Below are positions 1 through 8,561 of a DNA stretch of 64,000 nt, piece after piece. Under the pieces are notes generated by a model. The model was given only the letters and a program-made list of their open reading frames with translations, was not told where the DNA came from and searched no databases. Position 1 is the first letter of the stretch; the number at the start of each line of letters is the position of its first letter. The stretch is from an uncultured Sterolibacterium sp. (GTDB taxonomy: Bacteria > Pseudomonadota > Gammaproteobacteria > Burkholderiales > Rhodocyclaceae), in NCBI GenBank assembly GCA_903904605.1, contig CAIVDC010000046.1:36161-100160 (forward strand), written 5' to 3'. The position numbers were made by a program, and so were the translations under genes.

Positions 1-92
1 TATCCGAATGAACGGGGAGGAGAGCCGGAACGCAATCGATCATGCGCTCCGGATAATCGGAATGTTCAACCGAATCCAGAAAGGAAACGATC

Positions 93-563
93 ATGTACCG
101 GAAAATTCTTTCTTCCGTCGATGGCAGCCCGGCATCGGACCGCGGGGTGATCGAGGCCATCCGTCTCGCCAAGGACCAGAACGCCGAACTGAGATTGCTT
201 CATGTGGTTGATGCTCACCTCGTCACGATGGACATGTACGGCTCCGTGAATCTGGGCGAGGTACTCGATATTCTGCGCCAGGCCGGCGAGAAGATCCTCG
301 AAGCGGCAAGAGGCCTGGCGGCCAGGGAAGGCATCGCTGCCGAAACCCTGATCGTCGATTCCATGATGGGGCGCATCGGCGAGGAGGTCGTGCGACAAGC
401 CAGAGCATGGCCTGCCGATTTGATCGTCATGGGCACCCATGGGCGCAGGGGAGTCAGCCACCTGTTCATGGGTAGCGATGCCGAGACCGTCATTCGCCTG
501 AGCCCGGTTCCCATCCTGCTGGTGAGACATGAGCACGGAGAATCCGGGGCTGGAAGCTACTGA
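93..563 (+). CDS. Universal stress protein, UspA family
   Basis: A 156-residue single-domain universal stress protein, the normal length for the family. Asp10 sits after the first beta strand. The nucleotide-binding signature G-x2-G-x9-G-S is complete (Gly114, Gly117, Gly127, Ser128) and is followed by the closing strand VPILLVR. ATP-binding members of this family act in the cytoplasm in survival under growth arrest or redox stress; the exact role here is unknown. The ATG is preceded by AAAGGAAA. The stop overlaps the end of the convergent MacB-type permease gene by 7 bp, so no terminator separates them. Upstream sequence is cut by the window edge, so its promoter cannot be judged. Confidence 0.92.
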   Translation: MYRKILSSVDGSPASDRGVIEAIRLAKDQNAELRLLHVVDAHLVTMDMYGSVNLGEVLDILRQAGEKILEAARGLAAREGIAAETLIVDSMMGRIGEEVVRQARAWPADLIVMGTHGRRGVSHLFMGSDAETVIRLSPVPILLVRHEHGESGAGSY

Positions 564-1783
564 TAGCGCAAGGCGTCGATCGGCCTCATGTTCGCAGCCT
601 TCCTTGCCGGGTAGTAGCCGAAGAAGACCCCGACGCCCGTAGCGACCGCGAAAGCCATCAGGATGGCGCTGAGGGTGATGACCACCGCCATGTCCGTCGC
701 CTTGCCGACCAGCAGGGCGCCACCGACGCCGAGCAGCACGCCGATCAGGCAGCCGATCACCGAGATGATGATGGCTTCGAGCAGGAACTGCAGCAGGATG
801 TCCCGGCCGCGCGCGCCGATGGCCATGCGGATGCCGATCTCGCGCGTCCTCTCGGTCACCGAGACCAGCCTGATGTTCATGATGCCGATGCCCCCGACCA
901 GAAGCGACACCGAGGCGATGGCGCCGAGCATCAAGGACATCACCTTGGCCGTCTCCGCCGCCGTGTTGGCCAGCGCGGTCAGGTTGCGGATGGAGAAATC
1001 GTCGTCTGTGCCCTGGCGGATGCGGTGGCGCTGGCGCAGCAGTTCGGTCATGGACTTTTCCACCGAAGGCATGGACTCGGCGGATTCCGCCTGCACCATC
1101 ATGAACCGGACCGTGCCCGGGAACTGGCTGCCGAACAGCTTGCGCTGGGCCGTGGTGACCGGGATCGCGACGGTGTCGTCCTGGTCGCGGCCATCGAGGC
1201 TCTGGCCCTTGGCGGCGAGCACGCCGAGCACGACATAGGGTGCGTTCTTGATGCGTATCGTCTTGCCGACCGGGTCCTCGTTGCCGAACAGGTTCTGCAC
1301 CACGGTCTGGCCGAGCAGGGCGACCCGCGTCGCCGAGCGGACGTCCGAGTCGGTGAAGGGAAAGCCCGCCGAGAGCGGCCAGTCGCGCACGGCGAGATAG
1401 GCGGGCGTGCTGCCCATGACCTGGGTGCTCCAGTTGTTCGGGCCATAGACGAGCTGGGCGGTGCCCGGGGAGGTGGGCGCGACGGCGGCCACCGAGGGCA
1501 GGTCCTGGATCGCCTGGGCGTCGGCCAGGGTCAGGGTCGGCGTGGCGCCGCCGCCCATGCGCACGCCGCCCGAAGTCACCGAGCCGGAGAGGATGATGAA
1601 CAGGTTGCTGCCCATGGAAGCGATGGAGGCCTCGACCTGCTGCTGCGCGCCCTGACCCACCGCCAGCATCAGGATCACCGCACCGACGCCGATGACCATG
1701 CCGAGCATGGTCAGGAAGGTGCGCAGGCGGTTGGCACCCATGGCCACCCAGGCTTCGCCGAGCATTGCCGAGATCATCGGCAT
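557..1783 (-). CDS. MacB-type ABC transporter permease (FtsX/MacB family)
   Basis: 408 residues with MacB/FtsX topology. There is one N-terminal membrane segment (about residues 20-42), a large periplasmic domain (about 45-280), and three C-terminal membrane segments beginning near MSLMLGAIASVSLLVGGIGI. The conserved cytoplasmic loop TERTREIGIRMAIGA follows the second segment. Unlike E. coli MacB, the ATPase is a separate upstream gene (1854-2609). With the adaptor (2609-3760) and TolC-like channel (3770-5197) it should form a tripartite, ATP-powered mechanotransmission efflux system. Substrate unknown (macrolides, lipopeptides and siderophores are known for relatives). It is last in a long minus-strand block and ends tail-to-tail with the usp gene. 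Confidence 0.9.
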   Translation of the reverse strand: MPMISAMLGEAWVAMGANRLRTFLTMLGMVIGVGAVILMLAVGQGAQQQVEASIASMGSNLFIILSGSVTSGGVRMGGGATPTLTLADAQAIQDLPSVAAVAPTSPGTAQLVYGPNNWSTQVMGSTPAYLAVRDWPLSAGFPFTDSDVRSATRVALLGQTVVQNLFGNEDPVGKTIRIKNAPYVVLGVLAAKGQSLDGRDQDDTVAIPVTTAQRKLFGSQFPGTVRFMMVQAESAESMPSVEKSMTELLRQRHRIRQGTDDDFSIRNLTALANTAAETAKVMSLMLGAIASVSLLVGGIGIMNIRLVSVTERTREIGIRMAIGARGRDILLQFLLEAIIISVIGCLIGVLLGVGGALLVGKATDMAVVITLSAILMAFAVATGVGVFFGYYPARKAANMRPIDALRYQ

Positions 1784-1817
1784 GAAGGCCGCGCAGCGCG
1801 CGGCTGAACCGTCGTCA

Positions 1818-1838
1818 CCCCCTTCCGGGGGAAGGGGG
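1818..1838. repeat. Perfect 9-bp hairpin between the ATPase and permease genes
   Basis: CCCCCTTCC (1818-1826) and GGAAGGGGG (1830-1838) form a perfect inverted repeat with a 3-nt loop. It lies in the 70-bp gap between the MacB-type ATPase stop and the permease start. In the transcribed (minus) direction it is not followed by a T-run, so it is not a classical terminator. It could stabilise or partly attenuate the mRNA between the two cistrons. Confidence 0.55.
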
Positions 1839-1853
1839 TTGGGGGGTAGGTTG

Positions 1854-2609
1854 TCATGGGGTCATGGGGGCCGATGGCGCTTGCGCCATCGGCCCGTCGC
1901 CTCTTCGGGTGATCCCGCCTTCCAGGCTCCCATCGTAAACAATCTTCCCGTCGGCCAGGCGCACCAGCCGGCTTGCGCAGGCGGCGATGTCAGGCTCGTG
2001 GGTGATGAGGACGATGGTGATGCCCTCATGCTCGTTGAGTTCGGAGAACAGCGCCATGATTTCCAGGCTGGTGCGGGTGTCGAGATTGCCGGTCGGTTCG
2101 TCGGCGAGCAGCAGCTTGGGCCTGTTCACGAGGGCCCGGGCGATGGCTACGCGCTGCTGCTGGCCGCCGGAAATCTGGTTGGGGTGATAGCTGCGATGGG
2201 CGGCAAGACCGACCTTTTCCAGCATCTCGTCGGCACGGGCCAAGCGCTCGGCGCGACCGATGCCGCGATAAATCAGGGGCAGGGCGACGTTGTCCTGGAG
2301 ACTGGCGCGAGCCAGCAGGTTGAAGCCCTGGAAGACGAAGCCGATCACCTCATTTCTCAGGCGGGCCAGTTCGTCCGAACTCTGTGCGCCCACATCGCGG
2401 CCGTTCAACGCATAGCTGCCGCTGGTGGGCACGTCGAGGCAGCCGAGGATGTTCATGAAGGTGGACTTGCCCGATCCCGAAGGCCCCATGATGGCGACGA
2501 ACTCGCCCGGCGCCACCGTGAACTCGAGGTCCTTCAGCACCGGCACGGCTCCGGCGTCGGTCAGGTATTCCTTGTAGAGATGCTCTATGCGGATGACGGG
2601 CGGGGCCAT
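1854..2609 (-). CDS. MacB-type ABC transporter ATP-binding protein (LolD-like)
   Basis: 251 residues. Walker A is GPSGSGKST (residues 42-50), the ABC signature is SGGQQQR, and Walker B is LLLADEP followed by the switch His (ITHEP). The family is that of LolD/MacB ATPases, which drive the FtsX-like permease encoded next (557-1783). An upstream reading-frame extension overlaps the adaptor gene in another frame. The chosen ATG at 2609 overlaps the adaptor stop as TGATG, the usual translational coupling. The short tail after the ABC domain is Pro/Ala-rich. Confidence 0.92.
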   Translation of the reverse strand: MAPPVIRIEHLYKEYLTDAGAVPVLKDLEFTVAPGEFVAIMGPSGSGKSTFMNILGCLDVPTSGSYALNGRDVGAQSSDELARLRNEVIGFVFQGFNLLARASLQDNVALPLIYRGIGRAERLARADEMLEKVGLAAHRSYHPNQISGGQQQRVAIARALVNRPKLLLADEPTGNLDTRTSLEIMALFSELNEHEGITIVLITHEPDIAACASRLVRLADGKIVYDGSLEGGITRRGDGPMAQAPSAPMTP

Positions 2610-3760
2610 CAGAACAGCCTCATGGCGGGGGCGGAAGGCCCCTTGGCCGGCGGCTGCCGGTCCTCGACGATCACCTCGTCGCCGGCCTTGAGGGTGCCAG
2701 CCGTCACTTCGGTGTTGCGGCTGTCGGTGATGCCCGCCGTAATCCGCACGGCCTTGGGCTGACCCTTGTCCAGGACATAGACCGTGCCGCCGCCCGCGCC
2801 CGTCTCCGGCGGCTTGCCCTGGCGCGGCGCGGCCTCGGCGGGGCGAAAGCGCAGCGCGGCATTGGCCACCAGGAGCGCGTCCTTGCGCGTCGCCACGGTG
2901 ATGTTCACATAGGCGGTCATGCCCGGCATCAGGATCAGCTCGGGGTTGTCGACGGCGACCACCACGTCGTAGGTGACCACGTTCTGCACCGTGGTCGGAT
3001 TGAGCCTGACCTGGCGCACCAGGCCGTTGAAGCTGCGATCTGGAAAGGCATCGACGCGGAACGTCACCGGCTGGCCCACCTTGAGGTTGCCGACATCGGC
3101 CTCGGCGTAGCTGGAGTCGATCTGCATCTTGGCCAGATCCTGGGCGATGGTGAACAGCGTCGGCGTCTGGAAGCTCGCCGCCACCGTCTGGCCGATATCC
3201 ACCTGACGCGAGACCACGACGCCGGAGACCGGCGAGCGGATCACCGAGTAGCCCAGGTTGATGCGGTCGCGGTCGAGCTGGGCGCTGGCCTGCGCCGCCT
3301 GGGCACGAGCCGCCTCGACGGCCTGGACGGCGCTGTCGAGATCCTGGCGGGCAATGTATTCCTGGGCGAACAGCGCCCGGCTGCGCGCGACGTTGGCTTC
3401 CGCCAGCTTCACCTGGGACTGGGCACTGGCCAGGGCCGCCTCGCTCAGCCTGACCTGCGCCTGGAACAGCGCCGGATCGAGTTCGAGCAGGATCTGGCCG
3501 GCCTGAACCTTGGCATTGAAATCCGCATACCATTTTTTCACCGTGCCGGAGACCTGGGTGCCGACATTGACCAGCACCACGGGATTGAGCGTGCCGTTGG
3601 CGGAAGCCGTCTGGGTCAGGTCGCCCTGCGCCACCTTTACCGTGCGGTAACGTGCTTCGGCGTCGGGCGCGCGCAGCGTGGTCCACAGGAAATAGCCGCC
3701 CGTCGCCAGGGCGAGCAGCAGGGCCGCGGCGAGGACGGTCTTTAGCGAACGAAATCTCAT
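2609..3760 (-). CDS. MacA-like periplasmic adaptor (HlyD/RND membrane fusion family)
   Basis: 383 residues. An N-terminal membrane anchor (about residues 8-26) leads into the barrel-sandwich half-motif near TASANGTLNPVVLVNVGTQV. Next come an alpha-helical hairpin rich in Ala/Gln (about 95-170), the second lipoyl half (IRSPVSGVVVSRQVDIGQTV), a beta-barrel and a membrane-proximal domain. This is the MacA/YknX arrangement, bridging the inner-membrane ABC pump to a TolC channel. It lies between the TolC-like gene (9 bp upstream) and the ATPase gene (1-bp overlap), which fixes its role as the adaptor of this pump. Confidence 0.92.
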   Translation of the reverse strand: MRFRSLKTVLAAALLLALATGGYFLWTTLRAPDAEARYRTVKVAQGDLTQTASANGTLNPVVLVNVGTQVSGTVKKWYADFNAKVQAGQILLELDPALFQAQVRLSEAALASAQSQVKLAEANVARSRALFAQEYIARQDLDSAVQAVEAARAQAAQASAQLDRDRINLGYSVIRSPVSGVVVSRQVDIGQTVAASFQTPTLFTIAQDLAKMQIDSSYAEADVGNLKVGQPVTFRVDAFPDRSFNGLVRQVRLNPTTVQNVVTYDVVVAVDNPELILMPGMTAYVNITVATRKDALLVANAALRFRPAEAAPRQGKPPETGAGGGTVYVLDKGQPKAVRITAGITDSRNTEVTAGTLKAGDEVIVEDRQPPAKGPSAPAMRLF

Positions 3761-3769
3761 GGCGTCACC

Positions 3770-5197
3770 TTACTTGCCTGCCGCATCGAGCGCGGAAAAA
3801 TCGAGTTGTCCCATCGCCTGAGCCAGTGTGACCCGGGCCAGACGCCAGTTGTAGATCTCCTGGATGTTCTGCTGTCGGGCGCTGGCCAGCGCGCTCTGGG
3901 CGGTCAGCAGATCGAGGATGCTGCCGGCACCGGCGCGGTATCGTCCCCGCGCCACTTTCTCGGAGGCGGTCGCGCTGGCCAGGAGGTCGGCCGCCGCCCT
4001 GACCGCCTCGTTTTCGGTGAGCAGCGCGTTGTAGGCGCGCCAGACGTCGAGCGCGACCTGCAGGGCGAGCTGGTCCCGCTGCGCTTTCTTGGCTTCGACC
4101 TGGGCTTCGGCGGCGCGTATCTGGTAGGTGCTGTTGAAGCCGGTGAAGATCGGAATGTTGATGGCGATGCCCACGGCACTGCTGCGCGAGGAGTCGAACT
4201 GGGCGTAGTGCGTGTCGCTGCCGTTGGCGTAGAGCGAGAGGCTGGGCATGCCGGCGGCGCGCGCCGAGTCTATGCCGGCCCTGGCCGCCAGGACCTGGGC
4301 TTCGGCGGCGGCCAGGTCGGGTCGCAGGCGCTTGGCCGTGGCGATCAGTTCGGCGACCTTGGCTTCGAAGGCGGCATCGGGGGCGCTTTCCGCGGGCGGC
4401 GCGACGGCCAGAGGACTGTCCGCCGGCAGGCCCATGGCATTGGCCAGAGTGCCCCGGGCGCTGCTCTCGTCGCCGGCGGCGCGGATTCTGGTCAGCGCCG
4501 CCTGGGAGGCGGCAGTCTGGGCCTGGAGCCTGTCCGCCGGGGTGGCTGCGCCGACCTGATAGCGACTTGTCGCGGCCTTCAGGCTCTCCTGGCTGGCAAG
4601 CTCGGCCTCCCTGGCGGCGGCGACCTGCGCCTGCGCGGCATACCACTGGTAATAGGCCTGGACGGTGGCGAGGAAGACGGACTGCAGCATCGCATCCTGG
4701 CTGGCATTGAGCGCGGAGAGCAGTTGCCGCGCATTCTCCAGCGCTGCCGCACGGCCGCCGAAATCATAGAGCAGATAGCTGAGGGACAGCGTCACCGAGG
4801 TCTGGCTGTAGCTGACGCTGCCGCCGCTGCCCAGGGAAGCGCCGCTGCTGCTGTTACGGCTGGGCGACAGGGACAGGCTCGCCGACGGCAGGTAGGCGGC
4901 CTCGGCGACGCCGACCTGCGCCGCCTGAAAGCGGGCATTGGCCCAGGCCTGGCGGGTCTGCGGATTGTTGCACAAGGCCCGGTCGACCACCTCGGCCAGG
5001 CTCAGCGGAGCCGCCTGTTGCCGAAACTGGCAGGGCCGGTAGCGAAGCGGACCGAGCGGCCGCTCGAGACTGGTGCCGGGCATTGCGGCCGACAGCGCTT
5101 CGGTCGCGAACGGGTCTGCCGCATTGGCCGGCGGCATCGCGACAAGCGTCGCCGCCAGGGCAAGTCCGAGGGGCATTCGCTTGGAGGAAGGTCTCAT
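3770..5197 (-). CDS. TolC-like outer-membrane efflux protein
   Basis: 475 residues. The Sec signal peptide probably ends at ANA (about residue 27). Two outer-membrane efflux (OEP) repeats follow, rich in Ala and Gln; conserved TolC-type segments include LSLSYLLYDFGGRAAALENA in repeat one and AINIPIFTGFNSTYQIRAAE in repeat two. It should trimerise into the outer-membrane duct for the MacAB-like pump and possibly for the YbhGFSR-like exporter upstream. The 127-bp gap before it is AT-rich and holds a TATAAT-like -10 on the minus strand (5249-5254) without a convincing -35. tolC-macAB may therefore have its own promoter inside the block. Confidence 0.92.
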   Translation of the reverse strand: MRPSSKRMPLGLALAATLVAMPPANAADPFATEALSAAMPGTSLERPLGPLRYRPCQFRQQAAPLSLAEVVDRALCNNPQTRQAWANARFQAAQVGVAEAAYLPSASLSLSPSRNSSSGASLGSGGSVSYSQTSVTLSLSYLLYDFGGRAAALENARQLLSALNASQDAMLQSVFLATVQAYYQWYAAQAQVAAAREAELASQESLKAATSRYQVGAATPADRLQAQTAASQAALTRIRAAGDESSARGTLANAMGLPADSPLAVAPPAESAPDAAFEAKVAELIATAKRLRPDLAAAEAQVLAARAGIDSARAAGMPSLSLYANGSDTHYAQFDSSRSSAVGIAINIPIFTGFNSTYQIRAAEAQVEAKKAQRDQLALQVALDVWRAYNALLTENEAVRAAADLLASATASEKVARGRYRAGAGSILDLLTAQSALASARQQNIQEIYNWRLARVTLAQAMGQLDFSALDAAGK

Positions 5198-5324
5198 CTA
5201 AGTATCCGGCCTGATCGATTGCGACGCATCAAGGGATATAACCTCGTCATTATAATTTGAAGATCCGTTGCAACCGGTTTCATATGTGTATTGAATTGTG
5301 TCCCGGACATTTGCGCGGCGCGAA

Positions 5325-6458
5325 TCAGTCGAGCGACTTGCGAAAACGCATGACCGATAGCGTCAGCAGAATCAAGCCGATCGTCGCCAGCGCAAGCATC
5401 TGGGGCCACAGGTAGTCGATTCCGACGCCCTTCAAGAAGGTGCCGCGGATAATGATCAGGTAATAGCGCAATGGGTCGAGCAGCGTCAGCCACTGCAGAA
5501 CGTGCGGCATGCTGGAAATCGGAAAACTGAATCCGGACAGGATGAACATCGGATTCAGGACAAAGAAGTTCGACGCGAAAGCCTGTTGCTGGGTCGTGCA
5601 TATCGTCGAAATCAGCAGGCCGATGGACAATGTGCCCAGCAGGAACAGGCATGTCCCGGCAAGGAGCAAGAACGGATTGCCGACAAAGGGAATCTTGAAC
5701 CACAGCATGCCGACGCCGGCGACGATGGATACCTCGACCAAGCCGATGAAGAAGAACGGCAGTGTCTTGCCGATGATGAATTCAACCGGCCGGATCGGCG
5801 TGACCAGAAGTTGTTCCAGAGTCCCGACTTCACGCTCCCGCACGATCGCAAAGGCGGTGAGATTGACGATCGTGACCAACACCAGCGTGCCGATGACTCC
5901 CGGCACAAAGAACCAGCGACTGTTCAGGTTCGGGTTGTACCAGTATCGCCGGGCCACATCGACGTGCACCAATGGCTGGCCAAGCGCGCGTCCGCTGCGC
6001 TGCGCCAGATCCAGGGCATGAGCCTGGCCGAACGAATTGGCGATCTCGCCGATATAGCCAAGCGCAATCAGCGCCGTATTGGAGTTTGTCCCGTCCACGA
6101 GAACCTGAATCGGCGCACTCTGCCCCTTCAACAGCAGTTCCGAAAAGCCGGGAGGCACCACGATGGCCACCTGGGCATTGCTGACTTCGACCGCATTTTC
6201 GATTTCCTTGCGGGTTGCCGCCACGGTCGTCACTTCAAAGCGGCTGCTGTGCACGAAGGCGGCGACCAACGCCCGACTTTCCTGGGTATGGTCCTGGTCC
6301 AGGATTGCCGTGGCAACGTTGAACACTTCGAAGGTGGCCGCGTAGCCGAAAAGCAGCATTTGCAGGATGGGGGGTATCAGCAGGCGGAAGCGCGCCGACT
6401 TGTCTCGCTTCAGTTGCAGGAACTCCTTGATCAGCAATTGGGCGATACGTCCGAACAT
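5325..6458 (-). CDS. ABC-2 type exporter permease (YbhR-like)
   Basis: 377 residues. One N-terminal membrane segment (IPPILQMLLFGYAATF) is followed by a long extracytoplasmic domain (about 45-180) and five C-terminal membrane segments, the ABC-2 / YbhS-YbhR layout. The conserved cytoplasmic stretch VREREVGTLEQLLVTPIRP is present. The ATG at 6458 was chosen because homology starts at MFGRIAQLLIKEF and because it sits 5 bp after the stop of the sister permease. The family exports drugs, cations or lipophilic compounds. The two permeases 5325-6458 and 6463-7599 presumably form a heterodimer. Confidence 0.9.
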   Translation of the reverse strand: MFGRIAQLLIKEFLQLKRDKSARFRLLIPPILQMLLFGYAATFEVFNVATAILDQDHTQESRALVAAFVHSSRFEVTTVAATRKEIENAVEVSNAQVAIVVPPGFSELLLKGQSAPIQVLVDGTNSNTALIALGYIGEIANSFGQAHALDLAQRSGRALGQPLVHVDVARRYWYNPNLNSRWFFVPGVIGTLVLVTIVNLTAFAIVREREVGTLEQLLVTPIRPVEFIIGKTLPFFFIGLVEVSIVAGVGMLWFKIPFVGNPFLLLAGTCLFLLGTLSIGLLISTICTTQQQAFASNFFVLNPMFILSGFSFPISSMPHVLQWLTLLDPLRYYLIIIRGTFLKGVGIDYLWPQMLALATIGLILLTLSVMRFRKSLD

Positions 6459-6462
6459 GTCC

Positions 6463-7599
6463 TTAGTCCAGCGTCTTTCGAAATGCCCGCGCGGCGAGCA
6501 CGACCAGCACAATGGCGTAGGCGGTGAGGCTGAAGATCGGCACAGCCAGTTCCGAAACCGTGGCGCCCTTGAGGAAGATGGCTTTCAAAATCGTCACGTA
6601 GTAGCGTGCACTGACCAGATAAGTGATGTCCTGGACCAGGGCGGGCATTTGGTCGATCGGAAATGAAAACCCCGAAAGCAGCGTGGTCGGCAGCATGGTC
6701 AGGATCAAGGCGACCTGGCTGGCGCCGACCTGGCTGCGGATCGAGACCGAAACGTAATAGCCGATGCACAGGACGACGGACAAGAACAGGCTGGTGGTAA
6801 AAAACAGCGTCGGCAAAGTGCCGTGAAACGGAACTTCGAACCAGCCCACGGCGAGGGCCAGGCAGATTCCCGCATCGACCAGCCCGAGCACGAAGTAGGG
6901 GGACAATTTGCCCAGCATCAGTTCCATCGGCGTCACCGGCGTCGACACCATCAGTTCCATCGTGCCGCGTTCCCATTCGCGGGCGATGGTCAGCGAGGTC
7001 AGCTGCGCCCCGACTATGGCCATGACCAGCGCAACGACGCCGGGGATGATGAAATAACTGCTTTCCAGATCTTCGTTGAACCATACGCGGGCCTGCACGG
7101 CTACCGGCGTGAGCGTCTGGATCTGGCCGCCGCGGCGCTGGATGGCCTGCAACTGGACTTCGCCGGAATAGGCCGCCACGACCGAACCGGCATAAGCGGC
7201 GGCGATGGTGGCGGTATTGGAATCGGTGCCATCGACCAGCAACTGAACCGTTGCCGCGCCCTGATCCACCAGTTTTCGCGAGAAACCGGCCGGCACGACA
7301 ATCGCGATGCGGCAAGCGCCGCCGTCGATTTCATGCCTCACCTCGGCGATGCTCGCCGCGACCTTGTACAGGTCGAAGTAGCGCGAAGCGGCAAAGCGCT
7401 TGAGCAAGTCCTGCGAGCGTTGGTTCCCTTCCTGATCGAGCACGCACAGGGGAATATGTTTTACGTCGAGATTCACGCCGTAGCCGAGCATGAACATTTG
7501 CATGAGCGGCAGCAGCAAGGCAATCGTCAGGCTGCGCGGATCGCGCAGGACCTGGAGCGTCTCCTTTCGCCCGATCGCGACGATGCGCCGGATCTTCAT
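6463..7599 (-). CDS. ABC-2 type exporter permease (YbhS-like)
   Basis: 378 residues with the same topology as its neighbour. An N-terminal membrane segment (LLLPLMQMFMLGYGVNLDV) precedes a periplasmic domain and five C-terminal membrane helices. The conserved coupling region is REWERGTMELMVSTPVTPME. The start overlaps the ATPase stop as ATGA (7596-7599). It pairs with the permease at 5325-6458 and is driven by one or both upstream ATPases. E. coli YbhS (377 residues) has nearly the same length. Confidence 0.9.
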   Translation of the reverse strand: MKIRRIVAIGRKETLQVLRDPRSLTIALLLPLMQMFMLGYGVNLDVKHIPLCVLDQEGNQRSQDLLKRFAASRYFDLYKVAASIAEVRHEIDGGACRIAIVVPAGFSRKLVDQGAATVQLLVDGTDSNTATIAAAYAGSVVAAYSGEVQLQAIQRRGGQIQTLTPVAVQARVWFNEDLESSYFIIPGVVALVMAIVGAQLTSLTIAREWERGTMELMVSTPVTPMELMLGKLSPYFVLGLVDAGICLALAVGWFEVPFHGTLPTLFFTTSLFLSVVLCIGYYVSVSIRSQVGASQVALILTMLPTTLLSGFSFPIDQMPALVQDITYLVSARYYVTILKAIFLKGATVSELAVPIFSLTAYAIVLVVLAARAFRKTLD

Positions 7600-8561
7600 G
7601 TGCCTGCCGCAGCGCCTTGCGCTCTGGCGGTCCGCACCAGATGCACGAACATGTCTTCCATCGACGGCGCTATCTGTCGGGCACTGGCACCCGGCAAGCC
7701 ATGCTCGGCGAGAAGCGCGCAGGCGGCCCTGGCCGTTTCAGCGCCATCGTCGACCAGCAGATGCAAGGCGTCGCCGAACACGGCGACATCGTGCACCCCC
7801 GGGATCTTGGCGACAAGATCCATGGCGGCACCGATGTTTGCGCACTCCAGTTCGAGCAGCTCACCGCCGATCGACTGCTGCCTCAGCTCGCGCGGCGTAC
7901 CCAGCGCGACCAGGCGACCGGCCGCCATCATGGCGATGCGCATGCAGTATTCGGCCTCATCCATGTAGTGGGTCGATACCAGTACGCTCACGCCGCCCGC
8001 ACTGAGTTCATGAATGAGGGTCCAGAAACGTCGGCGCGAACTGGGATCGACGCCCGAAGTGGGTTCGTCGAGGAACAACACATCCGGCTTGTGCAATATC
8101 GCGCAGCCCAGTGCCAGGCGCTGTTTCCAGCCGCCCGCCAGGGTCGATACCAGCGAGGTTTCGCGCCCCTGCAGGCCCGCCATGTCGACGGCAAAACGGA
8201 TCCGCTCGTTGATTGCACCCGGGCAGACCCCATAGATTCCGCCGAAGAAGCGCAGATTCTCGACGACGCTCAGGTCGCTGTACAGGGAGAATTTCTGCGA
8301 CATGTAGCCGATGCGCTTGCGCACTGCCTCGGGATCCTGGGTGATGTCGATTCCCGATACGACAGCCCGGCCGCTGCTGGGTCTGAGCAAGCCGCACAGT
8401 ACCCGGATCAGGGTCGACTTGCCGGCGCCGTTCGGCCCCAGAAAGCCCATGATCTCGCCGCGCCGGACGTCGAAGCTGACGGCGTCGAGCGCGCTGAAAG
8501 TGCCGAAGCGCTTGCCCAGCTTGTCGACCACGATCGCCGGTGCCGATTGCGCCGCCATCAT
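7596..8561 (-). CDS. ABC transporter ATP-binding protein, second NBD of a YbhF-like pair
   Basis: About 321 residues. Walker A is GPNGAGKST, the signature-like loop is LAGGWKQRLALG, and Walker B is VLFLDEPTSGVD, with switch His in STHYMDEAE. A C-terminal accessory domain of about 80 residues follows, as in DrrA/YbhF-type exporters. The reading frame extends further upstream, but the ATG at 8561 gives an ATGA overlap with the preceding ATPase and starts just before the conserved IVVDKLGKRFG. In E. coli YbhF, two such domains are fused in one chain; here they are separate genes. Confidence 0.9.
   Translation of the reverse strand: MMAAQSAPAIVVDKLGKRFGTFSALDAVSFDVRRGEIMGFLGPNGAGKSTLIRVLCGLLRPSSGRAVVSGIDITQDPEAVRKRIGYMSQKFSLYSDLSVVENLRFFGGIYGVCPGAINERIRFAVDMAGLQGRETSLVSTLAGGWKQRLALGCAILHKPDVLFLDEPTSGVDPSSRRRFWTLIHELSAGGVSVLVSTHYMDEAEYCMRIAMMAAGRLVALGTPRELRQQSIGGELLELECANIGAAMDLVAKIPGVHDVAVFGDALHLLVDDGAETARAACALLAEHGLPGASARQIAPSMEDMFVHLVRTARAQGAAAGT

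Noticed and set aside
2610..3686. Long N-terminal extension of the MacB-type ATPase frame
   Set aside because: The extension is the adaptor gene read in the wrong frame; homology and the TGATG overlap place the start at 2609.
3806..5260. 484-residue antisense frame opposite the TolC-like gene
   Set aside because: No domain, Gly/Arg-rich shadow composition, opposite an obvious OEP protein.
5194..5703. 169-residue open frame on the minus strand between tolC and the permease
   Set aside because: It overlaps the 3' half of the ABC-2 permease in another frame, has no family resemblance and a composition typical of a high-GC shadow frame.
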